64,000 nucleotides of DNA from Chiridota heheva (Eukaryota > Echinodermata > Holothuroidea > Apodida > Chiridotidae): assembly GCA_020152595.1 (NCBI GenBank), contig JAIGNY010001472.1, positions 348,501-412,500 of the forward strand, given 5' to 3'. Each line of letters begins with the position of its first letter. Position 1 is the first letter of the stretch. The translations under genes were made by a program, and so were the position numbers. Shown here piece by piece: positions 38,301 through 45,820 of the stretch. Below the pieces are notes generated by a model. The model saw nothing but the letters and a program-made list of their open reading frames with translations. It had not been told where the DNA came from and did not search any database.

Positions 38301-41300
38301 TTTCACATCCAAAACCTGAGAAATTCCACTTTTTTTAGGTCCTCACCCAATTTTGTGGTTTACACACAATTTATTGATCTCATTGTATACCACACAAGCT
38401 GGCCTTGATTAAATTACATCAGAGCATAAGCAGTTAAGGCCAGGCATCATGCTTCATTGGCAGAGCTTAATGGAAATGGTGTTAGGTGGGAAAAGTTTAT
38501 TTTCAAAGTGGTGATAAAATAGCTGTGTATTATATGCCTGAAATAATATGTGCATTAATTGTGAATGATTGACTGATTTTTTCTGCTAGGGATAAGTAAT
38601 GTTTAATGGCACATCATTGCATAGATCACCCAAACTGTTATTTAAGTAGGTCATAAGGTAGGCAATACCTGCAAGTGTCATTCACTTTCACCCTCATGCT
38701 GCCCCAGGCTTTGTTAGTCTATTTTTGATACATCACAAAGAAAAAAGTGGAAAGGAATTGGAGACTTTTTTTTTAGTTTATAGCATACCCAATCTACTCC
38801 TTACAGATCAGGTATGCTATATATGCTATAATTTATAGCATCTGTACTCATATAATGACAATTCTTCTATTATAAACTTGATAGATGATAAGCTTTGGCT
38901 ATCAGAGAAGCGGTTGTGTGCCACCAACCCCAGACAGCTCTTGGACCATGTAAGAAGGGGAACACACTGGTCACCAAAGTGGACTTCCAGGCACTGACCA
39001 CTGGTGTGCATGAGGTAAAGGTTTATTTTACATGGAATATTTTTGTGCAAAGATGACAATATTAGTATTGTCGTTGTTATTTGTGTTATGTGTGTAGTGA
39101 TTCAGAAGAATTTCTATGAAAGGAATAGGTCTGTAACATTGAAGTTGGAATAACTTGCAAAAATTTCCCGTGGTTCTGAATAAAGGTGTTTAAAATCTTC
39201 CCACAAAAATAATTTTAATGTAGTGATACTGTGCATCTATCTTTATATGCGTCACTCTTTTGCAATATAAACCTTTAAAGGCCCAAACTGAACTGGCAGT
39301 TCGATTGGACTTACAAATTTTCCCCCAAATAGCTTCAGGACATACCAAATTCTCACAGGGATAATTTAAGTATCATTTGAAAGAGATCGCTCTGCTCTCT
39401 CCAAAATGACATTTTATTAGTAAGTCTATATTAAGAATTTTTTTGTAAATGTTGTCTAAACATGGAGGATATTCCAAAATAGTTCAAAAATGTGCAAAAT
39501 TTGATGGAAAAAAAATGAAAATAGAAAGATACTTAAAAATCACCTTTATCAAATTCAAAATTGTTTTTTAGAATTTGAGAAAGATCAATTTTTCTAATTC
39601 TGGTAGATTTTGGGTAAACCCTGAAAAAATAAAAAATGCACATTTTTACCCCATTTTTTCTCAAAATGTATAACTTTTCATCAAGCATTTACCATCTTAA
39701 GAGCAGAGGCTGTTCTATCAAATGACATAGTTTGTTGCATAGCCCCACCAATTCATCCGATTTGCTCACAAATAGGCAGTTTGTCACATTTCACTTATAT
39801 GGTAAATGTGGGCACATATGTTCACTATGTTAGGATAGGCCTAGTGCTAACTTAGTAAACCCAATGCGGAAGTTATCTGCAATGAGCAAAAATGACAAAA
39901 ATTCATGAAAAAAAAATAATTCTTAGCTCTAAAAATTTATGTTTGGTATCAGTTGCAAGCTTACTTTATGAGAAATCCAAAAATTCCTTCAGAAATGAGT
40001 TTTTTAGGGCCTATAACAAAGCAACAAGAGTGTCAAATCTCTTATTTTGTAATAGCATTATGCTACTTAACTAACCTCATTTGCATTATATGCATTTTTT
40101 TTTTTTACATGAATGAAAAGAACAAAGGCTTAACAACATATGATTGTAACAGTAACATTTCAAGAGAAATATGTTTTAAAAGCCCTTGGAAAAAAACATG
40201 CAATTTTCCAACATCAAGCTGGGCCTTTTGGGGTTAATGTACTTTTCATTTCACAATTACATGGGTGATGTTTTCAGAGCACATATTTACTACATATACT
40301 GTTGTTTATTCAAGAATTTTTTATACATTTTTTTTTATTATTTTGTAATGATTTTTTGTTCTTCCTGCAAATTCCCGAATTTTCCTGCTGTTATAACCGC
40401 TGGAACCGTAGAATTTCTTCCAGCTTCGTGTAACGTGAAAGACATGTAGTGTGTATTCCATAAACCATTTTCAAGAAAAAGAAGAGGATGAGAAATATTG
40501 ATAGGAAAATGATATTAATGTATTAAAGGAATATTCCCGTAAATTTGTATTTGCATAGAGGACCGAGAAAGAAACATTTTGGTGTCAAAATCATGTTGAT
40601 TAATTTTTCGTTTTGGAGTTATTGCATTTCAAAGATTGTGCGAGTGTGTTGAAAAGTGACCGAACAGTGTACAGTATGATGTCTGTCATAAAGGCAGATC
40701 CAACACAATTTTTGTGTATTTCTTTGAAATTTAATTGCCTAACTTACTGGAAGCATTTTTGTTTATTATTGAGATGGGGTGTAATATTCTCTTTATAAGA
40801 ATGTGCTTTGCCCATGAACCTTACATGCTAAGTATAAAGAAAAACATTTTTTTGTTTTTATCGAAAATATTTGAGATTTGTCATGGATCTGTCTTAACCC
40901 TTACTCTACAAGGCCTTTGAAAAAAGGAGCCCAATTTTCGTTACTATTTTTTCATATGCATTTTTGACAACTTTTCTTTCATTTTTTTTCGTTACAAGGT
41001 TGGTTGGAATAGAGGCTAAGATATTTATCTTTTGAGTAATGGAAGCCATTTTAGGAATATTCGACAAAAATTTGCAAACTAAGCAATTTTTGGTTAAATT
41101 TGGTCAACAAATGGTCAATCTTTGCAGAAGTATAACTTGTTGTCAATGTTGAAAGCAGAGATTTGTGTTACATTACATATTTATATTCTTTATGAAGTTT
41201 CCTTTCCAATGATACTAATCTATAATTTTTAGAAAAAAAGGAAAGATAAAAAAACATCAAAAATGATTATAAGTCAAAAGACCCTGAAAGCTGCAGCAGA

Positions 41301-44300
41301 AAAATAATCACACAGTGGTCACGGTGAGACCCGAACGAACCTGGAGTGCTCGCGTGCTAGCCGTGTACATTTTCTCCGCACCATGTAGTTGTTCAAATTT
41401 AGAGAGGTTAAATATAATTCTTATAGGAAAGGTTGTAAATAGAGGAGGGTATGCCTTTATTTATAGATCAAATGTGAGGAAATTTCAAGCATTTTCAAAC
41501 AGCGGATCAATGAAGTGGAAGTATGGTTTGGGACACAATTTTTTAAAAAAATGGTAGAAATTCATGAAATTTTAAAGAATTTCTAGAACAAAAGATTGCA
41601 TTTAGGGATTATGAAAATTAGACCAGAAACCAGTAATATTATGTCTTAGGACTTGCGAGTTTGATTTTGAAGCAAAATGTGATCTTGTTATTTTAAGATT
41701 TGAAAGAAAAAAATCATTCTTTTTTTTTTTTTGAGTTTTATCCTTTTGTAATGTCCTTTTTCTCATTTTTTGTAATATGACCTCTATAAAAAAAGTTACA
41801 TTCGTGAAAGGAATATCTTAGTACTTTAAAATGATACCTAGATTACTCCATGGTAAAGTCCCGATTTTATTTTTAGAAAAGGTGGTTTGAAAATGGCGAT
41901 ACTATGCTGCGTGGTAGAGTAAGGGTTAATGATATCACATTTTACACTGGGAGGTCACTTTTCAACTCACTCGTGAATCTTTCAAATGAAATAACTTTTA
42001 AGCGGAAAAAGATATGAACATGATTTTTCCACCATTTTGTTTCTTTGATAGTCCTCTATCATGTACATGAAAATTCATATTCTATTCCTTTAGATCATTA
42101 CAAAGTGGGTAACATTAGCTACAATGTTCAGAAGCCTATTAAATTTTTAGAATAGCTTAAATGCCCCCAAAGTTTGGTTAAAAAGATATTATTTACAGCT
42201 TTCTGAATTTTCAGGCCTTGTGCAAACTTACGTTGCTCTTTCCAGACATCTGTATCACTTCCCTGGAGATAAAAAAAGCACAGGTGTACAAACCTGGAGG
42301 CACATTCCCCCCTTTCAAAAAATGACAAAATGCCCTTTTGAAAACTAAAAGTGCCCCTCAGTTACTGTCAAAGATACAAGAACTGGTAGAATTTTACACA
42401 ATTCAAAAAAAAAATCATTTCAAAATGAAATGCAACTTATTAATTCAACCTTGTAGGAATCTGGCAGCTTTTGTCAGTCCGATGTACAGGGAAATGGGTT
42501 TCCATTGGAAAATGACCCCTTTCTAAAAGTGAAGTGACCCTTTTACTTTACTTTATTATCTACAAACAGGGGGCAAACATGTATATTACTTAGGGACTTG
42601 CCCTCTAAGAGGTTGTGCCCTCCACTTTTCGAAAGCTTTTGTAAGTCCAATATCTTCAAAAATTTTACCACAAATGTTTTAAAGGAGTGCTTATGATGAA
42701 GATTTTGCATGACATCGACAAGCTATATCCTCCATGCATAACTTGAAATATCTGGGCCCATATGTTGCTGATAGCAGGAAAGTTTTTTTTATGAGAAAGG
42801 GACAAGCTTGGACCACATGCAACAAGCTACATCTGATATAGCAATCAAACATTTCCAGAGTAATCAAGATCACCTTCTTCAGGGCCTGTGTAGAAAGCAT
42901 TCTACGGTGCCGAAACATGGACCATGAAAAGGAGCTTGAGCTTGACAGCACATTCACAGACACATACACGGGTTCAAAATCTTTCCTGGAGAAATCACCC
43001 AACGAAAGCTGAAAAGTATGGAGATATCCCACAGATCTCGACAATTGTGCTCAGAGACAAGCTAGCTTTGCTGGACACTGCTTCAGGGATAACAACCAGT
43101 TAACATCTGACATCCTATTCTGGAGGATAGCTTGCCCAGCAAGAGGGAGGCGCCCACTCACGTATCAGACACAATTTCTAAAACACTGAACTCAGATTTG
43201 AAGAACTGACTGAAGCTGTGGCTGATAAATCAGGGTGACATATCAGAGTGTCATTGATCTCAATCTTGTTGATGGATGATGGTGATATCCGCAGTTGACA
43301 TTATGATGGGATTAGAAAGTTGTCCTAAAAGACACCAATGGCTGCATTTGTATAATAAAATTTAAGGAATTACTTAAATGCATAAAAAACTTTGGAATGA
43401 TCATTGGTCATAACTCAAGAACTCATCTGATGTCAAACATTTGCAATTTGTAATTAATGATACACTGACATTAAGCATACTTGGTTGTCAGCATGAGGCT
43501 TCCCCCTCCCTCCCACTCAGCGTTTGGAAAAAGTTCCCAATGGTTGGTTAACGGTCACTGTCCATAGGATGAGGACATCAGCATGATGATGACAGTGTAT
43601 GAATCCGGACCCCTTCTGAGATCCTCTGGTCACCTCGAAAAGAAAAAGCTGTTTGTTCATCCATTTCTTATACAAAATTAGAAACTACCAGCATGACATT
43701 GTTGGCCCAATATTGTGATGTTTAGGGAGTTTTCTCTGATGGAAGGATTAGCAGACAGACACATGAAATCTGCCACTGATGGGATTGGAACCTTCAAAGA
43801 GCTTGGACCCTATTTGACAATATTTTGATATGGTTATTTATATAGAGAAACAAGGTTTTTAATTTCTTTTTATCCAGTGAACAGGAGCATGCAAAAGATG
43901 ACAAAGTCCATACCTTACATCAGTTATCATTATTTTTCTTTTTCTGGGTGTATATTGGGTGATATATACAATAATATATGTTTATACAATTTTATTTTTT
44001 AGATGGGTCGGTTTATGAAGCTGAAGTTACAGTATGCCGTCCCCACACCAGTAGAGGAGCCACCATCGCCAACATCCACCTCGCTAACAGTAGACTCTGA
44101 TTTGAGAGCATCAGTTCCTTCCATGGCGGAGAAATTCTTCCTCCGTCCCGCCATTCCTTTGGATCACCTCTGATGCACCACCTTTCTCTTAATCAGATGA
44201 AAGTTCTTCAAGGAATTCCACAAAAGACAGATTTAGGTCAAAGGTCACGATCGTATGGAGGCTGTGGGGTGGAGGAACGAATGTCTGAAGGTTCAACAGA

Positions 44301-45820
44301 TGAGAGGTAAATCATTTGTCACATGAATTAAGTTATGATGACGATGGCGGCGACGATAATGCAACTCTTAAAGGATTAGTTCAGGGGTCAAGCAAAGCCA
44401 TGCAATATGAAAGAGGGCTTCAAAGAAACGGAATGGTGAAGAAAGCATTCAAAAATCTTATTCCGTTAAGGAGATATTCAAGTTTAAAGTTTGGTATCAT
44501 TTGTGTAGGAACGACTGAAATCAGACTAGTTGTGACGTCATAGCCTCAGATTCCTTAAAGTTTTTATGTATTTTATTAAATTTTGTGGCTTGAAAACCAT
44601 TGAATTTGTCAGGAAAGTTGCAAAACAGAATCTTGTAAGGGTGACAATTATTTACCACTGGAAGAAAATTTAAGGGAAAAAATATTGAAATAAGAAAAAA
44701 GCTTCATAAATTTTCTTTAGACTACATTAGTAACTGTTAGGAATGTCAGGATGAGATGTCAATCTTCCATAGTAGAATTACTACAACAGTCATTTCTACA
44801 CAGATATGACAGAAGTTTTAAACATGAATATCTCTGCATCAGAATAAGATTCTGAAATGCTTGTTTTATCATTTTGTTTTTTTAAAGTCCTCTTCATTTA
44901 AGATAAATTGCTTGACTACTGAACTAATCCTTTAAAAGTAAATTATTCTTAGTAACTTTAATGCTCTTTTTAAACACAAAACAAACCATGTACTAACAAA
45001 AGCACAAAACAGAATTCTAAAAACAACATTTGTTTGCAAACAGTGTAATGTTAGGCTTCAACTTCACTAGGTGAGATTTGTTTTACAAGCTGTAAAACTG
45101 ACCGAAATTACATGGTTAAAAAGCTTTGTTATTTTAACAAGTGAATGTAAATATTACCTAATGAGTCAAATGAAATTATACAAGATTTTATACTTAACTG
45201 TGCACTTAAGTTTTGTAACTTTATATGTTTCCGGAGTTGCAAACTTAAAAAGGTTTTGAAAAGTGGAGGGGAGGGCACTTCCCAAGTAATATACACATGT
45301 CTGCCCCCTGTTTGTAGATAATAAAGGAAAGTAAAAAGGGCACTTTATTTTTAGAAAGGGGCCATTTTTCAATGGAAACCCATTTCCCTGCTTTGACCAC
45401 CGACAAAAGTTGCCAGTTTCCTACGATTGGATCAGTATTAAGTTGCATTTCATTTTGAAAGGGGCACTTTTGTTATATTTTTAAAGTATGTAAATTCCAC
45501 CAGTTCTTGTACCTTTGACAGTAATTGAGGGGCACCTTTCATTTTCAAAAGTGGCACTTTTGTCATTTTTTGGAAAGGGGAGGGGGGGCACGTGCCTCCC
45601 AGTTTCAACACCTATGCTTTTTTTCATCTCCAGGGAAGTGACACGGATGTCTGGAAAGAGCTCCATCTCCTCCACGAACTCGAGACGAGTGTCGTATGCA
45701 GACAAAATCTCCAAACATCACTGTCAGGTGTATGTGCTGAGTGCCAGTGAATTGGAGAAACTCACAGACATTGGGATGGTTTCTGATTCTCTTAAGGGTC
45801 AAGATGAATGTAGAAAGTGA
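20278..45820 (+). CDS. TRAPPC14: TRAPPC14 (MAP11/C7orf43) orthologue, eight exons found, N-terminus missing
   Basis: TRAPPC14 is a subunit of the metazoan TRAPPII vesicle-tethering complex, described as microtubule-associated and needed for ciliogenesis through the Rabin8 pathway. Eight + strand exons carry family-like blocks in order: SVAGKHFLSIKV, CPMEEYAFLCQV, KIPLLFALTYQTGLE, VTYTIQNNLQDFL, AVVCHQPQTALG with KVDFQALTTG, MKLKLQYAVPTP and DKISKHHCQVYV. The exons are 20278-20383, 26335-26430, 28882-28999, 30819-30967, 31112-31272, 34069-34115, 38893-39014, 44003-44306 and 45634-45820, the first being a weak match. All GT-AG junctions agree in phase, except that two exons are out by one base each. 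The first ~190 residues of the family are not found. A stop at 45818-45820 ends this frame, but an acidic repeat block follows directly. The identification rests on remembered family sequence. Confidence 0.8.
20384..22200. other. Intron sequence, no gene seen
   Basis: Mostly unique AT-rich DNA. Short minus-strand frames at 20655-21035 and 21199-21414 show no family features. A minus-strand donor-like and acceptor-like pair near 21320-21360 was considered too weak to call an antisense exon. Confidence 0.35.
22205..22510. repeat. Degenerate repeat of TTCCTCAAAATGTTAAA type
   Basis: The words TTTCCT, AAAATGTT and TTCAGAGA recur about every 55-65 bp over roughly 300 bp, with strong divergence. 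Non-coding. Confidence 0.45.
22555..22770. repeat. Left flank of a minisatellite (GACATAGGGAGGGATGCCATAT)
   Basis: Three units of about 25 bp at 22686-22770. They are preceded by a GGCATGATTATT...TTTGCATA...GGGAGTGTGACA segment that is repeated to the right of the LINE at 23883-23985. The same array type resumes at 23995. Confidence 0.7.
22785..23715 (+). mobile_element. LINE reverse-transcriptase remnant (Jockey/CR1-like)
   Basis: The conceptual protein begins with VVCDGEISDSKQVF, then VLGPLLFLLYVNDI and FADDCLVY (the catalytic FADD of reverse transcriptase). It continues with HTYLGVEIDNKLRWDKHI, SVLGLLKRNLSNCP, YKALVRPVLE, SAVWDPH, IQRRAARFC and LKDWNALPSDIV. This is the palm-to-thumb part of a non-LTR retrotransposon. 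The endonuclease and the 5' half of the RT are absent. Frameshifts near 22855 and 23050 and a stop at 23320-23322 make it inactive. It sits between two blocks of the same minisatellite. Confidence 0.9.
23816..24575. repeat. 22-24 bp minisatellite (GGAACAGGGTAGGATGCCATGT)
   Basis: The core at 23995-24380 has about sixteen units of GGAACAGGGTAGGATGCCATGT or GGGACATGGGGTGGGATGCCAT, and degenerate units continue to 24575. Because many units are 22 bp, frames run through on the minus strand and give repetitive peptides such as MASYPVPHGILPCSTWHPTL. These are not genes. Confidence 0.9.
24576..25648. other. Intron sequence, no gene seen
   Basis: AT-rich with pyrimidine-rich patches. Short + strand open frames at 24540-24734 and 25412-25666 show no family features. 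Confidence 0.35.
25650..25975. mobile_element. TTAAAGGATTAGTTCAG element, incomplete
   Basis: The head AAAGGATTAGTTTAGTGGTCA at 25650 is followed by the family's GAAGAAAGCATTCAAGATCT. A second head lies at 25755 (GGGATTAGTTCAGTGCTCAA). It then continues into interior sequence (CAGAACCTTGTAAGG) shared with 44630-44700. The right inverted arm is missing. Confidence 0.6.
26065..26155. repeat. Short minisatellite, inverted relative to 24.0 kb
   Basis: CCCACATGGGATCCCATGTCCC followed by variants such as CATATGGCAT and TCATGTCCCACATG. It is the reverse complement of the unit at 23995-24575. Confidence 0.65.
26335..26430 (+). CDS. TRAPPC14: TRAPPC14 exon
   Basis: The acceptor is TTTGTTTCACAG/AAAGTC and the donor AAAG/GTAAAA. 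It encodes (E)SHLSRVITCVTPPEVNC then HHRSVAGKHFLSIK. This matches the family block around LLTLLPPP...C...F/SVAGKH with conserved C, VAGKH and K. Phase 1 in, phase 1 out (96 nt). Confidence 0.85.
26431..28881. other. Intron with microsatellites, dispersed repeat and LINE tail
   Basis: About 26775-26820 holds a C tract and (CA)n. The segment near 27500-28380 contains AGTGGCATAGCCAG, purine-rich DNA and other low-complexity material, and resembles a dispersed repeat. 28390-28500 is a 3' LINE tail (CTCTGGCACAATTTGACCTT then GGTGCCATTAAACCTCACT), the + strand counterpart of 1560-1640. No exon seen. Confidence 0.5.
28882..28999 (+). CDS. TRAPPC14: TRAPPC14 exon
   Basis: The acceptor is TTTTACCCTTCAG/TTGCC and the donor GAACA/GTAAGT. 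It encodes (V)ANSLMTTIVLKEVQVFANK, then NDLLHANMRYLEPTTHTAE and the first two bases of Gln. The incoming G + TT gives Val after SIK, as in the family's LKV. 118 nt, in phase with both neighbours. Confidence 0.85.
29000..30818. repeat. Intron rich in diverged direct repeats
   Basis: 29100-29335 belongs to a family also seen near 12550-12690, 51240-51610 and 54960-55260 (anchors CATTTTACAGCA and CCCCATCATTTTCAGTGA). 29340-30120 has repeated blocks with GTACATTCATGTRACTTGGC, GAGCATGATTAGGG and TAATTAGCTTATTTGCATAA. A 30-bp direct repeat (TTTGTCTTGCCATGAATTAA plus 10 bp) lies at about 30180 and 30281. Confidence 0.55.
30819..30967 (+). CDS. TRAPPC14: TRAPPC14 exon with a one-base frame disagreement
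   Basis: The acceptor is TTGTTTTCAG/GTTGATC and the donor ATACAG/GTAATA. The 5' part reads LISLVEQVTIKV and the 3' part CPMEEYAFLCQVDTQMTQVG then SGGIQ, in a frame shifted by one. The latter block resembles CPLNALEEHNFLFQL of the human protein as I recall it. The 149-nt length is one base too long for its phases. A CCCCC run at about 30854-30858 lies exactly between the two frames. Splice sites are intact, so a run-length consensus error is the simplest reading. A true inactivating insertion is the alternative. Confidence 0.75.
31112..31272 (+). CDS. TRAPPC14: TRAPPC14 exon (best conserved)
   Basis: The acceptor is TTTTTTTCTTCAG/AAAGTG and the donor GACAG/GTGAAT. It encodes KVKIPLLFALTYQTGLEIMS, then PSMRAQYHLPKLRLQFPSFV and MFAECSSPVCLGD plus AG. 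It aligns with the family segment around VPLIAVVQWST...YTHYRLPSVRLD...FVMTASCKSPV. Phase 0 in, phase 2 out. The AG is completed by C of the next exon to Ser. Confidence 0.9.
31511..32741. mobile_element. Compound TTAAAGGATTAGTTCAG foldback element
   Basis: Left heads at 31511 and 31718 (GGATTGGTTCAGGGGTCAAGC) are followed by GAAAGAGGACTTCAAAAGAAAC and TTCAAATATCTTATTCC. The right end at 32640-32741 is the inverted arm (GAAGTCCTCTTTCATATAAGAC, GCTTGACCAC). Internal partial copies suggest nesting or tandem growth. It lies entirely in an intron. Confidence 0.65.
32742..34068. other. Intron, no exon seen before 34069
   Basis: AT-rich, then a more CpG-containing stretch at 33340-34060. The stretch has TGACGTCA-like words (33380, 33490) and two short inverted stretches with CGGGGAAGT and ACTTCCCCGT near 33940 and 33970. 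No coding frame before the micro-exon. Confidence 0.35.
34069..34115 (+). CDS. TRAPPC14: TRAPPC14 47-nt micro-exon
   Basis: The acceptor has a strong pyrimidine tract (CCTCTTTTGCTTTGCTTTGC, TACCTCAG) and the donor is CTTG/GTATAA. It encodes (S)FSVTYTIQNNLQDFL. The family block is FTVTYTLLNNLQDFL, so 11 of 15 residues agree. Phase 2 in, phase 1 out, consistent with both flanking exons. The small size makes it easy for gene predictors to miss. Confidence 0.9.
34851..35294. repeat. 222-bp tandem duplication
   Basis: AAAATGATGTGACGCAAAG occurs at 34851 and 35073, and the following 220 bp are nearly identical. The differences are one substitution in each of two homopolymer contexts. It is a recent duplication and non-coding. 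Confidence 0.9.
35921..36266. mobile_element. 346-bp inverted-repeat element with TCTGAC array
   Basis: Ends CCCTTGTAGAAAT at 35921 and ATTTCTACAAGGG at 36254-36266 are exact inverted repeats. The interior is an array of diverged TTTCTGAC/GTCAGAAA words, more than a dozen in both senses. This is a MITE-like element whose interior is almost entirely one short motif. Confidence 0.7.
36280..36370 (-). mobile_element. Solo right arm of the AAAGGAATATTCCC family
   Basis: GATATCAACATGATTTTTAC, AATAGTCCTCTATCAT and ATTCCTTTAA match the right arm at 42000-42092. Confidence 0.5.
36602..37652. mobile_element. hAT-type non-autonomous transposon with 8-bp target duplication
   Basis: Ends TAGAGCTGTGAACGTTTAG and its complement (one mismatch, TAGAGCTGTGACCGTTTAG in the inverted sense) bound 1051 bp. 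They are flanked by an exact 8-bp direct repeat CTAACAAG at 36594-36601 and 37653-37660. An 8-bp target duplication and TAGAGxTGT ends are hAT hallmarks. Subterminal motifs GTAAACG and GCGAGCGTGTA recur near both ends. No transposase frame was recognised. The minus-strand open frame at 36906-37214 has no family features. Confidence 0.88.
37661..38892. other. Intron; 42-bp tandem pair, no exon seen
   Basis: ATTAATGAATATGCATAATT and the next 22 bp are repeated twice at 37968-38051. The rest is AT-rich with no coding support before the exon at 38893. Confidence 0.4.
38893..39014 (+). CDS. TRAPPC14: TRAPPC14 exon
   Basis: It encodes (A)LAIREAVVCHQPQTALG, then PCKKGNTLVTKVDFQALTTG and VHE, matching the family's AALDSVVCHTPLNNLG...FQALRTGLFE. 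The donor is CATGAG/GTAAAG (phase 0). The acceptor is AG at 38891-38892; an in-frame TAA lies at 38889-38891, so the exon cannot start earlier. Compared with the human protein about 25-30 residues between FLAVRLVW and this block are missing. The pyrimidine tract is weak, so another small exon may be undetected. Confidence 0.85.
39275..40237. mobile_element. TTAA-associated inverted-repeat element (piggyBac-like size)
   Basis: The left end is TTTAAAGGCCCAAACTG and the right end AGCTGGGCCTTTTGGGGTTAA. Inverted, the right end reads TTAACCCCAAAAGGCCCAG. The ends are imperfect but share AAAGGCCCA and TTAA. The interior is AT-rich with short open frames lacking family features. It is related in style to 50211-51237. 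Confidence 0.45.
40523..42092. mobile_element. AAAGGAATATTCCC element, host of a nested insertion
   Basis: The left end TTAAAGGAATATTCCC is at 40523-40538. The right end ATTCCTTTA closes at 42092 after an inverted arm (CACCATTTTGTTTCTTTGAT, AGTCCTCTATCATG). The interior is interrupted by the TTAA-flanked element 40894-41929. Confidence 0.65.
40894..41929. mobile_element. piggyBac-like non-autonomous element (TTAA target duplication)
   Basis: TTAA at 40894-40897 and 41926-41929 flank 1028 bp. The ends are CCCTTACTCTAC and its exact complement GTAGAGTAAGGG. TTAA duplication plus CCC-starting inverted repeats is the piggyBac signature. No transposase is present. Near 41330-41370 a CpG-rich segment (GAGACCCGAACGAACC) stands out from the AT-rich rest and resembles the segment at 50610-50690 in another TTAA-type element. 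Confidence 0.85.
42288..42640 (+). repeat. Inverted-repeat arm L around exon 44003-44306
   Basis: GGAGGCACATTCCCCCCTTT at the start, CAAGAACTGGTAGAATTT, GAAATGGGTTTCCATTG and CTACAAACAGGGGGC find their complements, in reversed order, at 45245-45620. The arms are about 350 bp with moderate divergence. This is probably one dispersed repeat present in opposite orientation. Confidence 0.75.
42700..43205 (+). mobile_element. RTE-like LINE remnant (C-terminal RT region)
   Basis: Conceptual translation with frame changes gives NLKYLGPYVADSRK, MRKGQAWT, CNKLHLI, SNISRVIKITFFRACVESIL, AGHCFRDNNQLTSDILFW and RGRRPLTYQTQFLKH. The order KYLGxxV, RxxxAW, RVxKITFFRAxVESIL, AGHCxRxxxxxxxxILFW, RGRRPxTY is that of the RT C-terminus of RTE-type 'endonuclease-reverse transcriptase' LINEs. 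Stops and shifts make it dead. Confidence 0.7.
43206..44002. other. Intron, no exon seen
   Basis: AT-rich sequence between the LINE remnant and the acceptor of the exon at 44003. No coding support. Confidence 0.35.
44003..44306 (+). CDS. TRAPPC14: TRAPPC14 exon with a one-base frame disagreement
   Basis: The acceptor is TTTTATTTTTTAG/ATGGGT and the donor GAGAG/GTAAAT. The 5' part reads MGRFMKLKLQYAVPTPVEEP (family: MKLKLQF). The 3' part, in another frame, reads HGGEILPPSRHSFGSPLMHH and ends GVEERMSEGSTDER, which is the phase the next exon needs (AG + G). At 304 nt it is one base short. The shift lies at about 44100-44130. Staying in the first frame gives a stop at about 44171-44173 (AIPLDHL*). 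The Ser/Pro-rich linker is poorly conserved in the family. Confidence 0.75.
44368..44935. mobile_element. Complete TTAAAGGATTAGTTCAG foldback element
   Basis: The left arm starts TTAAAGGATTAGTTCAGGGG and the right arm, inverted, starts TTAAAGGATTAGTTCAGTAG. Complementarity continues about 170 bp on each side through GAAGAAAGCATTCAAAAATC and TTATTCCGTTAAGGAGATAT. The element is 568 bp. It is the best-preserved member of the family at 25.6, 31.5, 49.6 and 57.0 kb. Confidence 0.8.
45245..45620 (-). repeat. Inverted-repeat arm R, next to the last conserved exon
   Basis: Reverse-complement counterpart of 42288-42640. It ends only about 14 bases before the acceptor AG at 45632-45633, so the pyrimidine tract of the last exon abuts or partly derives from the repeat. 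Confidence 0.75.
45634..45820 (+). CDS. TRAPPC14: TRAPPC14 last conserved exon
   Basis: The acceptor is TTTTTTTCATCTCCAG/GGAAGT. It encodes (R)EVTRMSGKSSISSTNSRR, VSYADKISKHHCQVYVLSAS, then ELEKLTDIGMVSDSLKGQDE and a stop at 45818-45820. DKISKHHCQVYV matches the DKIAKxxCKVLV near the C-terminus of the vertebrate protein. The residues after SAS have no vertebrate counterpart. The exon runs without a splice site into the repeat block that begins at 45804. Confidence 0.85.

Noticed and set aside
45741..45803. ATG at 45741 as the start of an independent 660-residue protein
   Set aside because: Its first 21 codons re-read the conserved TRAPPC14 codons in another frame. The repeat logic starts at 45804.
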